Shown in pieces: positions 9,844 through 19,174 of a stretch of 64,000 nucleotides of DNA. Under the pieces are notes generated by a model. That model was not told the DNA's origin and did not search any database. It saw nothing but the letters and a program-made list of their open reading frames with translations. The translations under genes and the position numbers were made by a program. Source of the stretch: Cyanobacteria bacterium SZAS-4 (GTDB lineage Bacteria; Cyanobacteriota; Vampirovibrionia; Obscuribacterales; Obscuribacteraceae); assembly GCA_018266255.1 (NCBI GenBank), contig JAFEAT010000013.1:205036-269035 (forward strand), read 5' to 3'. How positions within the stretch are numbered: the stretch's first letter is position 1; each line of letters opens with the position of its first letter.

Positions 9844-10686
9844 ATGCCTCAGCTTTCTGTCGTCATTCCTGCTTACAACGAAGAACGGCGTCTTCCCTCG
9901 ACTCTGGAGTCGGTGCACGCTTTTCTGCAAGAGCATTATCAAGAATTCGAGATTCTGGTTGTCGACGATGGCAGCTCCGATCAGACAATCGACGTGGTCG
10001 ACGACTTTGCCAAGCATCACCAGGGCATCAGGTTAATTTCATACAAGCCTAATCAAGGCAAAGGCTACGCGATTCGCACAGGCGTTTTGCAAGCTCAAGG
10101 CGATCTCATTTTGATCAATGACGCAGACGGCGCATCACCAATCGCCGAGGTGCTCAACCTGCAAAAAGCAATCACCGATGGTGCCGACCTCGCTATAGGA
10201 TCTCGAAATAAACCAGATCCAGATCGAGTCGTAATCGCTGATCTCCACAGAAAATACATTGGAAACACTTTCAATCTAATTGTTCAAACCTTATTGCTTC
10301 CGGGCGTCTACGACACTCAATGCGGTTTCAAACTTTTCAAAAAAAGCGTCGCTCACGATATTTTCCGAGTGGCAGAGCTGAACGGATTTGCATTTGACGT
10401 CGAAATTCTATACATCGCTCGACTGCGAAAATACAAACTCGCGGAAGTGGCAATCAACTGGACGAATGTCGCCGGTTCGAAAGTGAACGTCGTCATCGAT
10501 TCGACAGGAATGTTTGTTCAGGTCCTGGGCATAAGAAATAGAGCCTGGGCAGGAAGATACAAGAAAAAGGCTGATAAAGTTCCGCCACTTCCGCTCAAAA
10601 CTCGACCTGCACCACCAGAAACTGCAGCGGAAACGCCGCAACTAGAACCAGAATCGACGCTGGGTTCACCTGAATCATCAGCGTAA
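9844..10686 (+). CDS. Glycosyltransferase family 2 (dolichyl-phosphate glucosyl/mannosyltransferase-like)
   Basis: From the ATG at 9844 the protein begins MPQLSVVIPAYNEERRLPST, the classic GT2 N-terminus. VVDDGSSDQT and NDADGASPIAE (DxD-like, sugar-nucleotide/metal binding), GSRNKPDP and DTQCGFKLFKK follow. These match the ALG5/Dpm1-like group that transfers a sugar from a nucleotide sugar to polyprenyl phosphate at the inner membrane. There is no C-terminal membrane pair; instead a Pro-rich tail of ~40 residues. The frame stays open upstream to an ATG at 9661 (with GTG 9799), but that extension is not GT-like, so 9844 is preferred although its SD is poor. It lies 29 bp ahead of a membrane protein, probably one operon. 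Confidence 0.85.
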   Translation: MPQLSVVIPAYNEERRLPSTLESVHAFLQEHYQEFEILVVDDGSSDQTIDVVDDFAKHHQGIRLISYKPNQGKGYAIRTGVLQAQGDLILINDADGASPIAEVLNLQKAITDGADLAIGSRNKPDPDRVVIADLHRKYIGNTFNLIVQTLLLPGVYDTQCGFKLFKKSVAHDIFRVAELNGFAFDVEILYIARLRKYKLAEVAINWTNVAGSKVNVVIDSTGMFVQVLGIRNRAWAGRYKKKADKVPPLPLKTRPAPPETAAETPQLEPESTLGSPESSA

Positions 10687-10715
10687 ACGCTCAAACTTAC
10701 CAAGATTCTCACTCA

Positions 10716-12449
10716 ATGACGGCAACCGCAGAAAAACAGAAACTTAGTCCGGCGCCTGATATTGGTGACCTTCTTTTCGCGCTTATCATCGCGATTCCGC
10801 TCATGGGGCGACCAACGTTTCTGTTTCAAGATGGATCTACTGGTTGGCATTTAGTAACAGGCGAGTACATCTTGAAAAATCATGCAATTCCGCATGACGA
10901 CATTATGTGCTATCTCGACAAAATTCCAGGCAAAGCTGACAAAGCATGGGTTGCGTATGAATGGCTCTCTGACACGATCATGGCTGGTCTTGTGCAGTTG
11001 GGTGGTTTGAATTTACTGGCAGTCGTTTGCAGCTGCGCAATCGGACTGCTGTTTTTGATGCTCTACGATCGCTGCCGAAAAGAAGGGTGTCACTTTCTTA
11101 TCGTGCTGGTGGCAAGTATTTTCGGCATCATCGCTTCTGCCGTTCACTGGTTGGCCAGACCACACTTGTTCACGTTCTTCGGAGTTTTGATTTTTTCTGG
11201 TGCTCTGGAAGATTATTATCGTCGCACCATCTCCAGTACCAAACTGTTCTTGATTCTAAGTTTGTACATGTTGGTCTGGGTCAACTGTCATCCCGCTTTC
11301 ATCGTTGGTTTCGTACTAATTGGCATCTATCTGGTGGCGTCATTATGCTCGGCAGCTTTTTACGGACCCGGAACGAAGCGCAAGGGATATCTCGACAGCG
11401 CAAAAACTTTCGCAATTGCGCTTGCAGCAACGTTTGGAGCAAGCCTGATTAATCCGAACGGACTTGTTTTGTACCAGTACATCGAAAAATATCTGAAAGG
11501 CAGCACGGTGCTCGCCAATACAGAAGAGTTCATGTCTCCTGTGTTTCACCTCACTATCCATCCAACCTGCTTAGAGGCACTGTTTGCTCTCTTCGTAGTC
11601 GGTTTAGCTATTTCTCTCAATCGCCTTTCATTCCCAAGGCTCTTGCTCTGTCTGGCCTTCTCTCACCTGGCACTTTCAGCAGTGAGAAACATTCCGCTCT
11701 TCACGATAATTGTTCTGCCCGCTATAGCGCAGCTGTACGCAAAAGTTCGACTTGCCGAGAGCTATCGCATTCCTCAAATTGTCACCGCCGATGATGCTTC
11801 ACAAATTGAGGGAACGCCCGCGAATTTAGCAGCACTATCGAGAGCTGAAGCTGTTGATTTCAGACCAGAGTCTTTAGAATCCGAGTCAACGCCATCAACA
11901 CTTTGGCAACAAATAGCCGGAAAATTTGAAAAAATCGGAACAGAATTCGATGAGACTGAAAGGCAATGCAAGATGCATCTTCTGCCAATTTTGCTCTTCG
12001 TAGGACTGTCCATCACAGCCATGATGGGTGGAAAAATTGCCGGCATGCCGCTACTTGAATCTGGGTTTGATCCAGAAGACAAACCGACAAAGACACTCGA
12101 GTATTTGCAAAAAGCAGAAGCTGACGGACAGCTGAAATACAATCAGGGCTTCAATCTGGATAACTGGGGTGGTTACGTCAAATACAAACTGGGCACGCCA
12201 GTTTTCATCGACGACCGAGCAGATTTTTACGGCGAAAGTTATTACTCACAATACGCGATTATCAATCAAGTTTTGACTTTTCCAGATGGAAAACCGGGAT
12301 GGCGAGAATGGCTTGCAAAGGACAACATTCAATGGGTACTGGTTCAAAAAGACAGCCGTCTAGCGCAAGCGTTGAAATCTGAAGATGGCTGGAAAGTAGC
12401 CGCTGAGGATCCTGCTTCTGTGCTTATCGTGCATGAAAAGCCATACTAG
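10716..12449 (+). CDS. Polytopic membrane protein, GT-C glycosyltransferase-like
   Basis: 577 residues with about ten predicted hydrophobic helices. An early FQDGSTGWHLVTGEYIL motif resembles the D-G-WHL-TGE signature of bacterial GT-C-like integral membrane proteins. A polar insert (~350-420) precedes the last helix, and the C-terminal soluble part contains DNWGGYVKYK and IDDRADFYGE, also typical of that group. It follows the GT2 gene by 29 bp. A reasonable inference is that the GT2 enzyme makes a lipid-linked sugar donor and this protein uses it in the envelope. The acceptor cannot be deduced. Confidence 0.7.
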   Translation: MTATAEKQKLSPAPDIGDLLFALIIAIPLMGRPTFLFQDGSTGWHLVTGEYILKNHAIPHDDIMCYLDKIPGKADKAWVAYEWLSDTIMAGLVQLGGLNLLAVVCSCAIGLLFLMLYDRCRKEGCHFLIVLVASIFGIIASAVHWLARPHLFTFFGVLIFSGALEDYYRRTISSTKLFLILSLYMLVWVNCHPAFIVGFVLIGIYLVASLCSAAFYGPGTKRKGYLDSAKTFAIALAATFGASLINPNGLVLYQYIEKYLKGSTVLANTEEFMSPVFHLTIHPTCLEALFALFVVGLAISLNRLSFPRLLLCLAFSHLALSAVRNIPLFTIIVLPAIAQLYAKVRLAESYRIPQIVTADDASQIEGTPANLAALSRAEAVDFRPESLESESTPSTLWQQIAGKFEKIGTEFDETERQCKMHLLPILLFVGLSITAMMGGKIAGMPLLESGFDPEDKPTKTLEYLQKAEADGQLKYNQGFNLDNWGGYVKYKLGTPVFIDDRADFYGESYYSQYAIINQVLTFPDGKPGWREWLAKDNIQWVLVQKDSRLAQALKSEDGWKVAAEDPASVLIVHEKPY

Positions 12450-12488
12450 CGCTTAATTGCTTAGTAGCTCCCAATTCCGTACTCGCTC

Positions 12489-13121
12489 TCAATTCCGCGG
12501 CTTGTAAACCATAAACGTGCGGTCGCGAATATCTGCTGAAGAAACAAAGAAGCGCAAGGTGCCTGGCGATGCGACAGAGTCATCATCGGTTCTGAGGAAT
12601 CTAAATTGTCCGAGCTGATCGCAAATTTGCTGCCCCAGCGAGGGCGACGCGAATGCAACTGTAAGATTGCACTTTTTCAAATTTACATCGAGCAACAAGC
12701 GAATGATGGCATTTGCCAGTGCACCAGGATTCGCATAGGCATCGACAGTCTCTGGGATTACGATTGCGCCTTGCCATCCAGATTCGAGTTGTAGTGGCGC
12801 ATATTGTCGACGCCCTATCGCTTGAGCGCCGTGATACCAAAGACTTTCATATCGCGTTTGCTTGAGTATTTCAGTTTTAAATCTTGGCGCAACTCGATAA
12901 GTGACTAAGACATCATCAATCGGATGGAGACCGGAAGTCGGATAATCCAGGTAATTCTCCATTCTCTTTGGTGTGAGGTAGATGACCCAGTCGTAGCGAG
13001 CATCGAGCCAATCATCATTTGAGTATTTGAACTTCTGCTCAGCGCCAGCTGGCTCGCAGCAAACAGCAGCGAGAGCTAGAAATGCGCAGATTGAAATTCT
13101 CTTGATTAGCTTAAATTTCAT
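12489..13121 (-). CDS. Secreted protein of unknown function
   Basis: From the ATG at 13121 the product (~210 residues) has a clear signal peptide: MKFKLIKR, then a hydrophobic core with probable cleavage after AGA. An in-frame start at 13190 would bury the signal, so 13121 is preferred. The mature part contains YDWVIYLTPKRMENYLDYP and two Cys (KKCNLTV, QQICDQL) that could form a disulfide in the periplasm. No family is recognised. It diverges from the amino-acid permease with about 57 bp between starts, so the promoters overlap. Confidence 0.7.
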   Translation of the reverse strand: MKFKLIKRISICAFLALAAVCCEPAGAEQKFKYSNDDWLDARYDWVIYLTPKRMENYLDYPTSGLHPIDDVLVTYRVAPRFKTEILKQTRYESLWYHGAQAIGRRQYAPLQLESGWQGAIVIPETVDAYANPGALANAIIRLLLDVNLKKCNLTVAFASPSLGQQICDQLGQFRFLRTDDDSVASPGTLRFFVSSADIRDRTFMVYKPRN

Positions 13122-13178
13122 CACTCTATTGTATTCTGTGATGGATTCTTTGGCATTGCCTCTTGCTCTGGAAGTCAG

Positions 13179-14619
13179 GTGGACACGCAATCAAAAAACC
13201 ACGATTCTGAGCTGAGCAAACTTGGTTATGCGCAAGAATTGTTTCGCACCATGGGTGGTTTCTCCAACTTCGCCATCGGTTTTTCTGTGGTTTCTGTTCT
13301 GACTGGTGCAGTCACACTCTTCGACTACGGTTTGAAAATGGGAGGACCGGCCGAAATGACCTTCGGCTGGCCTATCGTCACATTTTTCACCATGTTTGTC
13401 GTTTTGAGCATGGGTGAACTAGCCTCGTCATTGCCGACATCTGGAGCGATGTATCACTGGTCGTGCAAACTCGGTGGCAAAAACTGGGGATGGTTCACGG
13501 CCTGGTTTGTCATAGTCGGATACATTACCGCGCTCGCTGGAATCGATTACGGATGCGCACAATTCCTCATGCCCATGCTGGGATTGCACTCTAGCGAGGT
13601 CAACCTTCTCGCGGTATACGCGATACTTTTAGTCAGTCATGGACTGATCAATCAATTCGGTATCAAGCTAGTATCCTGGCTAAACGACTTCAGCGTCACC
13701 GTTCACATTTTTGGTCTCGCCATCATGGTCGGTGCACTATTCATCTTTGCACCAAAACAGCCACTGACATTTTTGCTCAGCACTGCCACACCAAACAGCA
13801 CGCCTTTTACCGTATTGGTGTGCATTTATCCTCGGTCTGTTGCAAGCGCAGTGGACACTGTCGGGATACGATTCATCCGCAAGCGTCTCGGAAGAAACAG
13901 TTGATGCACGGTTGATGGTGCCATGGGGAATGGTTATCGCAGTTGCGGTATCGAGCGTAGTCGGTTACATCATGCTGATTGCTTTGACTCTGGCTATAAA
14001 AGATGTGAATTCAGTTCTCACGGCCACGGATGCAGGCGGGAACGCAATACCGACGGTTGTTGCTATTTTGATTCAGGCGCTGGGAGCGACTGCTGGGAAG
14101 GCAGTTTCTGTGCTAGCTGCCATGGCAATGTGGTTCTGTGGCTTGGGCGCAGTTACCGGATGCTCAAGGGTAATCTACGCATTCTCTCGTGATGGTGGCA
14201 TGCCATTCTCCAACGTGTTGAAAAAAGTGCAATCACAACATCAAACTCCAGTTGCCGCCATTTGGTTCACAGTCTGCGCAGCTTTCGTTGCAGCAATCTA
14301 CAGCGGCGCCTACGCAGTAATTACAACGATAAGCGTGATGTGCTTGTATTTCGCTTACATAACACCAGTGTTTTTGTCATTCAGAAATAGGAAAACGAAG
14401 CCGTTGAGTAAAGGTCCTTGGAATTTGGGCAAGTTTTCTTCTGCAATCAATTTTGTGGCAATCAGTTGGACGTTGTTTATCACGTCAGTTGTCAGTCTTG
14501 CTAATGATTTCAAAGCAGGCAAAACAATGATCGCGTTATTGATTACACTTTTCGCGTGGTATCACTTCCGCGAGAAAAAACGTTTTATAGGTCCTACATG
14601 GTCAGCAAACCACGAATAA
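13179..14619 (+). pseudogene. Amino-acid permease (APC superfamily), frameshifted
   Basis: Two overlapping frames together make one APC-family permease of ~480 residues. The 5' part starts at a GTG (13179) and encodes LFRTMGGFSNFAIGFSVVSV, LPTSGAMYHWSC and further helices up to about 13820. The 3' part continues with AFILGLLQAQWTLSGYDSSA, VSEETVDARLMVPWG and the remaining helices to 14619. The span is 1441 nt, one more than a multiple of three, so a single-base insertion (or two-base loss) near 13812-13825 (gtattggtgtgcat) splits it. All expected segments are otherwise present, so it is either a recent mutation or a sequencing/assembly error. Substrate is unclear; GABA/choline/amino-acid carriers are closest in appearance. 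It is followed by an aldolase 15 bp later. Confidence 0.8.
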
Positions 14620-14634
14620 ACACGGAGAACGAGA

Positions 14635-15399
14635 ATGACATTCAAAGACAGACTGAAGGCGGGCAAACCTTTAATCGGAACGCTGATATCACTTGGTTCT
14701 ACTGCGGTCACTGAAGCTGTTTCTCGTTGCGGTTTCGACTGGCTCTGGATCGACATGGAGCATGGTCCGCTCAGTATCGAACAAGTTCAACATATATTGC
14801 AGGCAAAGCGCGGGGATTGCGCATCTATGGTGCGCATCCCGATTAACGACGAGACATGGATCAAACGTGTGCTCGATCTTGGTGCCGATGGAATAATCGT
14901 GCCTCAAGTGAAAACTGCAGAAGAAGCGCAACGTGCTGTGTCTTCATCTAAATATCCACCTACCGGAACAAGAAGTGTAGGCATGTCCAGAGCGTCTGGA
15001 TATGGCATGGATTTCGCACAATACATTCGCGATGCAAACGACAAACTATCTGTGTTTCTGCAGATCGAACATACCGAAGGCGTGAAAAACATCGATGCGA
15101 TTTTGCAAGTCAAAGGCATAGACGCAATCATCATAGGACCTTACGATATGTCAGGCAGCTTCGGCAAACTTGGTAAAATTCAGGATCCCGAAGTGCACGA
15201 AGCGATAGAAACAGTGCGCAAAACGTGCAAAGCAAAAGGAGTTCCTATCGGCATTTTCTGCCTACAGCCTGACCTGGCACGAACTTATTTAGAACAAGGC
15301 TATGACCTCGTCAACCTTGGTTGCGACATTCATTTCCTCTGGTCTTCGGCGAAATCAGCTCTTGATTCCATCAAAAGCAAGGGAGCGGGGGCGGTTTGA
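14635..15399 (+). CDS. HpcH/HpaI family aldolase
   Basis: 254 residues, ATG with GGAG 8 nt upstream. Signature blocks of the class II pyruvate aldolases are in order: WLWIDMEHGP, MVRIP, LGADGIIVPQV, YPPTGTRSVG, then the metal-ligand region LQIEHTEGV (Glu) and IIGPYDMSGSFG (Asp). These enzymes reversibly cleave 2-keto-3-deoxy acids to pyruvate plus an aldehyde (2-keto-3-deoxyrhamnonate, 4-hydroxy-2-oxoheptanedioate and similar). Length is normal for the family. It is probably co-transcribed with the upstream permease, which hints at uptake and breakdown of an organic acid. Exact substrate not inferable. Confidence 0.9.
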   Translation: MTFKDRLKAGKPLIGTLISLGSTAVTEAVSRCGFDWLWIDMEHGPLSIEQVQHILQAKRGDCASMVRIPINDETWIKRVLDLGADGIIVPQVKTAEEAQRAVSSSKYPPTGTRSVGMSRASGYGMDFAQYIRDANDKLSVFLQIEHTEGVKNIDAILQVKGIDAIIIGPYDMSGSFGKLGKIQDPEVHEAIETVRKTCKAKGVPIGIFCLQPDLARTYLEQGYDLVNLGCDIHFLWSSAKSALDSIKSKGAGAV

Positions 15400-15734
15400 C
15401 AATTTTTCAAAACGACATCAAAGAGTGTGGGCTAGATTCAGACCTTGGCGGCTCTTCCGTCGTCTTCGTTAATTCTGCCGATGCTACGATTTCAAAAAAA
15501 CACTTATTGTGGCAATACATCGCAGGTTAACTACTTTATCGAGTGCAAGCAGCCTTCGCCACCAGCAGTGGTGTCTGGCAATCGGACCTCCACTATGTAA
15601 CCTAAACTAACCGAATCGGTCGTTAGTCAAAATCGGAGACTCAAAATGTTCTGTGAATGCAAAGGTAGAGTAACCTTTTGGTAACGAAAGATACTTAGTA
15701 TAAAATTCACGACCCTGTTTGAGGAATTGAACGA
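15400..15734. other. Intergenic region upstream of a small ORF
   Basis: 335 bp without a convincing gene. It holds a small hairpin (caccA-loop-tggtg, 15560-15573) and a TATAAA box at 15699 that could serve the small ORF at 15735. No tRNA fold or repeat was recognised. Confidence 0.5.
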
Positions 15735-15917
15735 ATGTTGGATCAGGAGGATATTGCGATTGTTTCACGGCCAGGCACGGAAGCGCCACTTACGAGTCAG
15801 TTGGTCAATGAGACAACAGTCAGCAAGTCCTCCGGAAGAATCAAATCAGACTGGTGGAGCCTTCGCGCCGATTTGCGGCCGATGTATGAGTACGCCATGG
15901 GCAAGCAACCAGAATAA
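15735..15917 (+). CDS. Small hypothetical protein (60 aa)
   Basis: 60 codons beginning MLDQEDIAIVSRPGTEAP; GAGG at 15721-15724 lies 10 nt before the ATG and TATAAA at 15699 is suitably placed. The peptide is polar, contains SDWWSLRADLRPMYEYAMG, and has no signal or membrane segment. It ends 3 bp before the stop of the convergent TPR gene. Composition looks protein-like, but no family is recognised. Confidence 0.5.
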   Translation: MLDQEDIAIVSRPGTEAPLTSQLVNETTVSKSSGRIKSDWWSLRADLRPMYEYAMGKQPE

Positions 15918-15920
15918 GGA

Positions 15921-17225
15921 TTAGATTCTCGCCTTGGAAATCAAGCTGCTCATGTCTTCAGGGGTAACCTCTGGATAAATTCCATGCTTGGCCGCGCAAT
16001 CAGGGAAAATTTTCACAGCATTTTTGTAGCTCACGAGCGCATGTTCCGCGACAGGCAATGCTTGCTTTTTGTCCCCGTGCGCTAAAAGTGCGCTCGCATA
16101 CAAATAGAGAAATTTGAACCGATAAGCATCATCCATAGTTTCTTTCGTGATGCTTCTGTGCCAGTAGGTTAGCGCAGCGTCGGTTTGGCCGAGTTCCCAA
16201 TAATCAGAGGCTACTGCAGCTAGCCAGTAACCATTCCTCGATAGTCCGGAAAACTTCAACAAATCGGCAAGTGATTTGTTGTACTGCTTGAGATAAAAGT
16301 AGAGTTCGCCTCTAGAAGTTCTGAGATCATCGTCTTCATTCGTTAGTTTGAGCGCATCGCAGGCTGTAAGAGCGCGCTCTTTATCGCCTAAGGCAAAATA
16401 GCACCAGGCTCGCCGCATTGCGTACGCTTTGTTAGATGGTTCGAGCCTAGTCACTTTATTCCAATCGGACATCGATTTTTCAAATTCGCGAAGAGTGAAT
16501 AGGTTCTCCGCTCTTCTGGAAAGGTAAGACGCATTCTTTGGAGACAACGCAACAAGCGCGTTTAGTGTTTCCAACTCTTGCGAATATTTCTCCGCATTTT
16601 CAAAAATTTTGGCTTTTAGGGAGAATGCTTCTTGAGAGCGCGGGTCGAGCTTGATAGCTTTATTTACGTCGACTATCGCAAGATTCTTGAGTTTCGCATA
16701 TCCAGCGTCCGCCTTTTCTTTGTAGTCAACTTCAGTCGCTTCTAAAGCCTTACGCAAATTCGGATCAGAAATTTTCTGCAGATTGGAAAAGCACATATGA
16801 CCTGAACGCCAAATGTAATCACTTCTCAAAACAAAATAAGATGCATTGTGAGGATAGAGTGAAATTACTTTGCAGAGGTCGTCGAGTGCACCCGCGAAGT
16901 CACCTTCTTCATTGCGTACCTTTGATCGCAAAACATAGTATTTAGCTTCACGCGGCGCTTTATTAATCGCGTATTGCAAATCTGCGTTCAATACTCTGAA
17001 TTGTTTGGAATCTAAAACGGAGCCGGTCCCAAAATAAATATCTTGTGTTTCAAGTGTCTTTTGAACTTCCTTTTCGTGCTTATCGATTGCTTTGGAATAG
17101 GCTGTCTTTGCTCTCAAATAGCGAGCCTCCGCAGAATCAACTAGGGACACTTTGGCCGATGCAATTAAACATACCTGAAGTACAAGGATGAAACCGACGC
17201 ACAAAAGTTGAAATATTCTCTTCAC
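15921..17225 (-). CDS. Secreted TPR-repeat protein
   Basis: 434 residues. The N-terminus MKRIFQLLCVGFILVLQVCL followed by ASA is a signal peptide. From ~70 to 420 there are successive TPR-like helical pairs, for example DFAGALDDLCKVISLYPHNA, FEKSMSDWNKVTRLEPSNKA and QTDAALTYWHRSITKE. TPRs mediate protein-protein contacts, so a periplasmic scaffold role is likely, but the partner is unknown. It stands alone, convergent with the small ORF, with ~120 bp to the Nudix gene. Confidence 0.85.
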   Translation of the reverse strand: MKRIFQLLCVGFILVLQVCLIASAKVSLVDSAEARYLRAKTAYSKAIDKHEKEVQKTLETQDIYFGTGSVLDSKQFRVLNADLQYAINKAPREAKYYVLRSKVRNEEGDFAGALDDLCKVISLYPHNASYFVLRSDYIWRSGHMCFSNLQKISDPNLRKALEATEVDYKEKADAGYAKLKNLAIVDVNKAIKLDPRSQEAFSLKAKIFENAEKYSQELETLNALVALSPKNASYLSRRAENLFTLREFEKSMSDWNKVTRLEPSNKAYAMRRAWCYFALGDKERALTACDALKLTNEDDDLRTSRGELYFYLKQYNKSLADLLKFSGLSRNGYWLAAVASDYWELGQTDAALTYWHRSITKETMDDAYRFKFLYLYASALLAHGDKKQALPVAEHALVSYKNAVKIFPDCAAKHGIYPEVTPEDMSSLISKARI

Positions 17226-17344
17226 TTCGCCTCGCTCAAATCACGTAGTATTTTATTCAATCCTTTGAACTAAACAAGATGCGATCCTGGTCATCATATT
17301 CCCGAAATCTACCAAAAGCGTGAATACCATCGCGCCGTTTTTTT

Positions 17345-17815
17345 TTATTCGTCGTAGACGAGCGCGCGAAGATTTTCTGGATAAACCGTTTCAGCTGTCG
17401 CGGCCAATTCTTCGCTTGTCCACCAGCGATGTTCTGCCATCACTTCTTTTTCCATGGCGGTCCAATTGTCCTTCGAGAGTGATTGTTCGTTGACTCGAAC
17501 TATAAAAAGACGCTCGTCAGCAATGACATACTCGCCGTCTGGCAACTGCATTTCGAATTCTCGTCTTGCTACATCGGGCCCAATTTCAGTTACTGAGATA
17601 CCCGTCTCTTCAAACAGTTCTCGTTTTGCAGCGTCTTCAAAAGATTCACCGGGCTCAACGGCACCACCGGGTGTAGCCCAATATTTTTGACCAGCGAGAC
17701 ATCCAGTGTTGTAGCTGAAGAGAAATAACAACAGTCGATTTTCAGCATCGAGAACAAGTAGCCGCGAAGACGGTCTTCTCTTCATACTGGAAGGATCGCG
17801 CGCCGTTTCCGTCAT
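17345..17815 (-). CDS. Nudix hydrolase
   Basis: 156 residues with a complete Nudix box at 51-73: Gly51, Glu57, Arg65-Glu66, Glu69-Glu70, Gly72. The box binds Mg2+ and hydrolyses nucleoside-diphosphate-linked substrates. The rest (LLVLDAENRLLLF, KYWATPGG, EHRWWTSEEL) is typical of short MutT-like enzymes. It is the last gene of a three-gene operon: its start is 3 bp after the stop of the ACT-domain gene. Substrate cannot be predicted. Confidence 0.92.
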   Translation of the reverse strand: MTETARDPSSMKRRPSSRLLVLDAENRLLLFLFSYNTGCLAGQKYWATPGGAVEPGESFEDAAKRELFEETGISVTEIGPDVARREFEMQLPDGEYVIADERLFIVRVNEQSLSKDNWTAMEKEVMAEHRWWTSEELAATAETVYPENLRALVYDE

Positions 17816-17818
17816 GAA

Positions 17819-18226
17819 CTAACGCTCTTCAAAGCCGAGTGAAAGCAAAATCGCTTCGGTGCGTTCGATCAGATCTGCGCGCACCATGATGTAGTCTTTT
17901 GAAAATGTCGAGACTACTAACACATTCATACCGGCACTTGCGATGGCATCGCATACGGTGGCAATGAAACCAACAGAATAAAATGGCACCGCCACATTCA
18001 ATGAAATCAAACGATAGACGTCTTTGTTGCGCTCAATCAATTGCAATGAGTCGAGCTGATCTTCCGTCGTTACAACCGTGATTTCATCAGCATCTCGTGA
18101 GACCAAGAAGTGCGAAGCATTTGGGTCGACTGAAGATACTTTTGCGTAGATGTAATTTCCGGGTTGAATATCGAAATTACTCTGAGCAATTTCATCCAGC
18201 GCATTCTTCGAGTAAGTGCGAGACAT
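17819..18226 (-). CDS. ACT-domain protein (CASTOR/ACT_7-like)
   Basis: 135 residues. The second half, VPFYSVGFIATVCDAIASAG followed by MNVLVVSTFSKDYIMV, is the ACT ligand-binding fold as found in small stand-alone ACT proteins (duplicated ACT, related to the CASTOR amino-acid sensor). The first half forms the companion strand region. It probably senses an amino acid or related metabolite. Spacing is 1 bp from suhB-like upstream and 3 bp to Nudix downstream, so all three are co-expressed. No catalytic domain. Confidence 0.75.
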   Translation of the reverse strand: MSRTYSKNALDEIAQSNFDIQPGNYIYAKVSSVDPNASHFLVSRDADEITVVTTEDQLDSLQLIERNKDVYRLISLNVAVPFYSVGFIATVCDAIASAGMNVLVVSTFSKDYIMVRADLIERTEAILLSLGFEER

Positions 18227-18227
18227 A

Positions 18228-19022
18228 TTATTTCAAATCCAATTTTTTCATTTCGCCGACCATTTCATCATGGATCAATCTATTCGTCGCAAGAATGTGA
18301 CCAGTAGGCATATCCAGCGGTCCATTGCAGAGGTCAGAAACCTTCCCGCCAGCTTCTTCTACGATCAGACTTCCTGCAGCAATATCCCATGGTGCCAATT
18401 TCAATTCCCAAAATCCTTCCAATCGGCCGCAAGCGACGAAACACAAATCGAGCGCAGCCGATCCATCTCGTCTTACTCCGTGCGATAAGTTTGTCAGGCT
18501 GGTGAACGGCACCATATTGTTGTGCGGTTTACCAACGCCAGTGTCAGGCGGAAATCCCGTCGCTAACAGACTGTGGCTTAATTCTCCAATGCTCGAAACG
18601 TGTATCGGCTCGTCATTCAAAAACGCACCTTGACCGCGTTCCGCATAAAACAATTCGTCTGCAATCGGATTGTAGACAACACCGACGATCATCTGACCGG
18701 CTTCTTCCATACCGATGGAAACGCAAAAGAACGGATAGCTGTGAGTAAAATTCGTCGTGCCATCAAGCGGATCTACGTACCATCTGCGATTGGTCTTTTT
18801 GGCTTCATGACCACCACCTTCTTCCGCCAGATAACTATCGTCAGGAAATTCAGATTTCAAGATTTCAAGAATCATTTTCTCAGAGGCTCTATCGACATCA
18901 GTGACGATGTTGAAAGCGCTCTTGTAATCAATTTGCTTGATATTTCCCAGGCGGTCTCTTATGAACTTGCCAGCTTCAAGTGCCGCACTGAAAGCCGCTG
19001 ACTTCGCCCTGTTTACTGTCAC
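18228..19022 (-). CDS. suhB: Inositol monophosphatase family protein
   Basis: 264 residues, GTG start at 19022 with GAGGAG 9 nt upstream. Metal-binding motifs are intact: LAEEGGG (Glu67-Glu68), WYVDPLDGTTNFTH (Asp84, Asp87 and the Gly-Thr loop), and APWDIAAGSLIVEEAGG near the C-terminus. The family dephosphorylates myo-inositol-1-phosphate and similar sugar phosphates with Mg2+; in bacteria SuhB also has a role with ribosomal-RNA transcription. Length is normal. First gene of the operon with ACT and Nudix genes. Confidence 0.9.
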   Translation of the reverse strand: MTVNRAKSAAFSAALEAGKFIRDRLGNIKQIDYKSAFNIVTDVDRASEKMILEILKSEFPDDSYLAEEGGGHEAKKTNRRWYVDPLDGTTNFTHSYPFFCVSIGMEEAGQMIVGVVYNPIADELFYAERGQGAFLNDEPIHVSSIGELSHSLLATGFPPDTGVGKPHNNMVPFTSLTNLSHGVRRDGSAALDLCFVACGRLEGFWELKLAPWDIAAGSLIVEEAGGKVSDLCNGPLDMPTGHILATNRLIHDEMVGEMKKLDLK

Positions 19023-19174
19023 CGAAAGAACTCCTCTGCTGATTCCGCCTTACTATACTAAAATCGCGGCCAAACGCGACTAAAAACGTCTACTAGCGCC
19101 AAATAAGAATCATTAACCAGGCGCCAATAAGCCTTGACGAGAAACTTTGGATACAATTACCCTTGTATATAGAT

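Noticed and set aside
13840..14619. Second, separate permease gene starting at 13840
   Set aside because: Its N-terminus continues the helices of the preceding frame and lacks the first half of the fold; it is the 3' part of one frameshifted gene.
15400..15734. tRNA or structured RNA in the intergenic region
   Set aside because: No cloverleaf, CCA end or long stem could be drawn; only a 5-bp hairpin.
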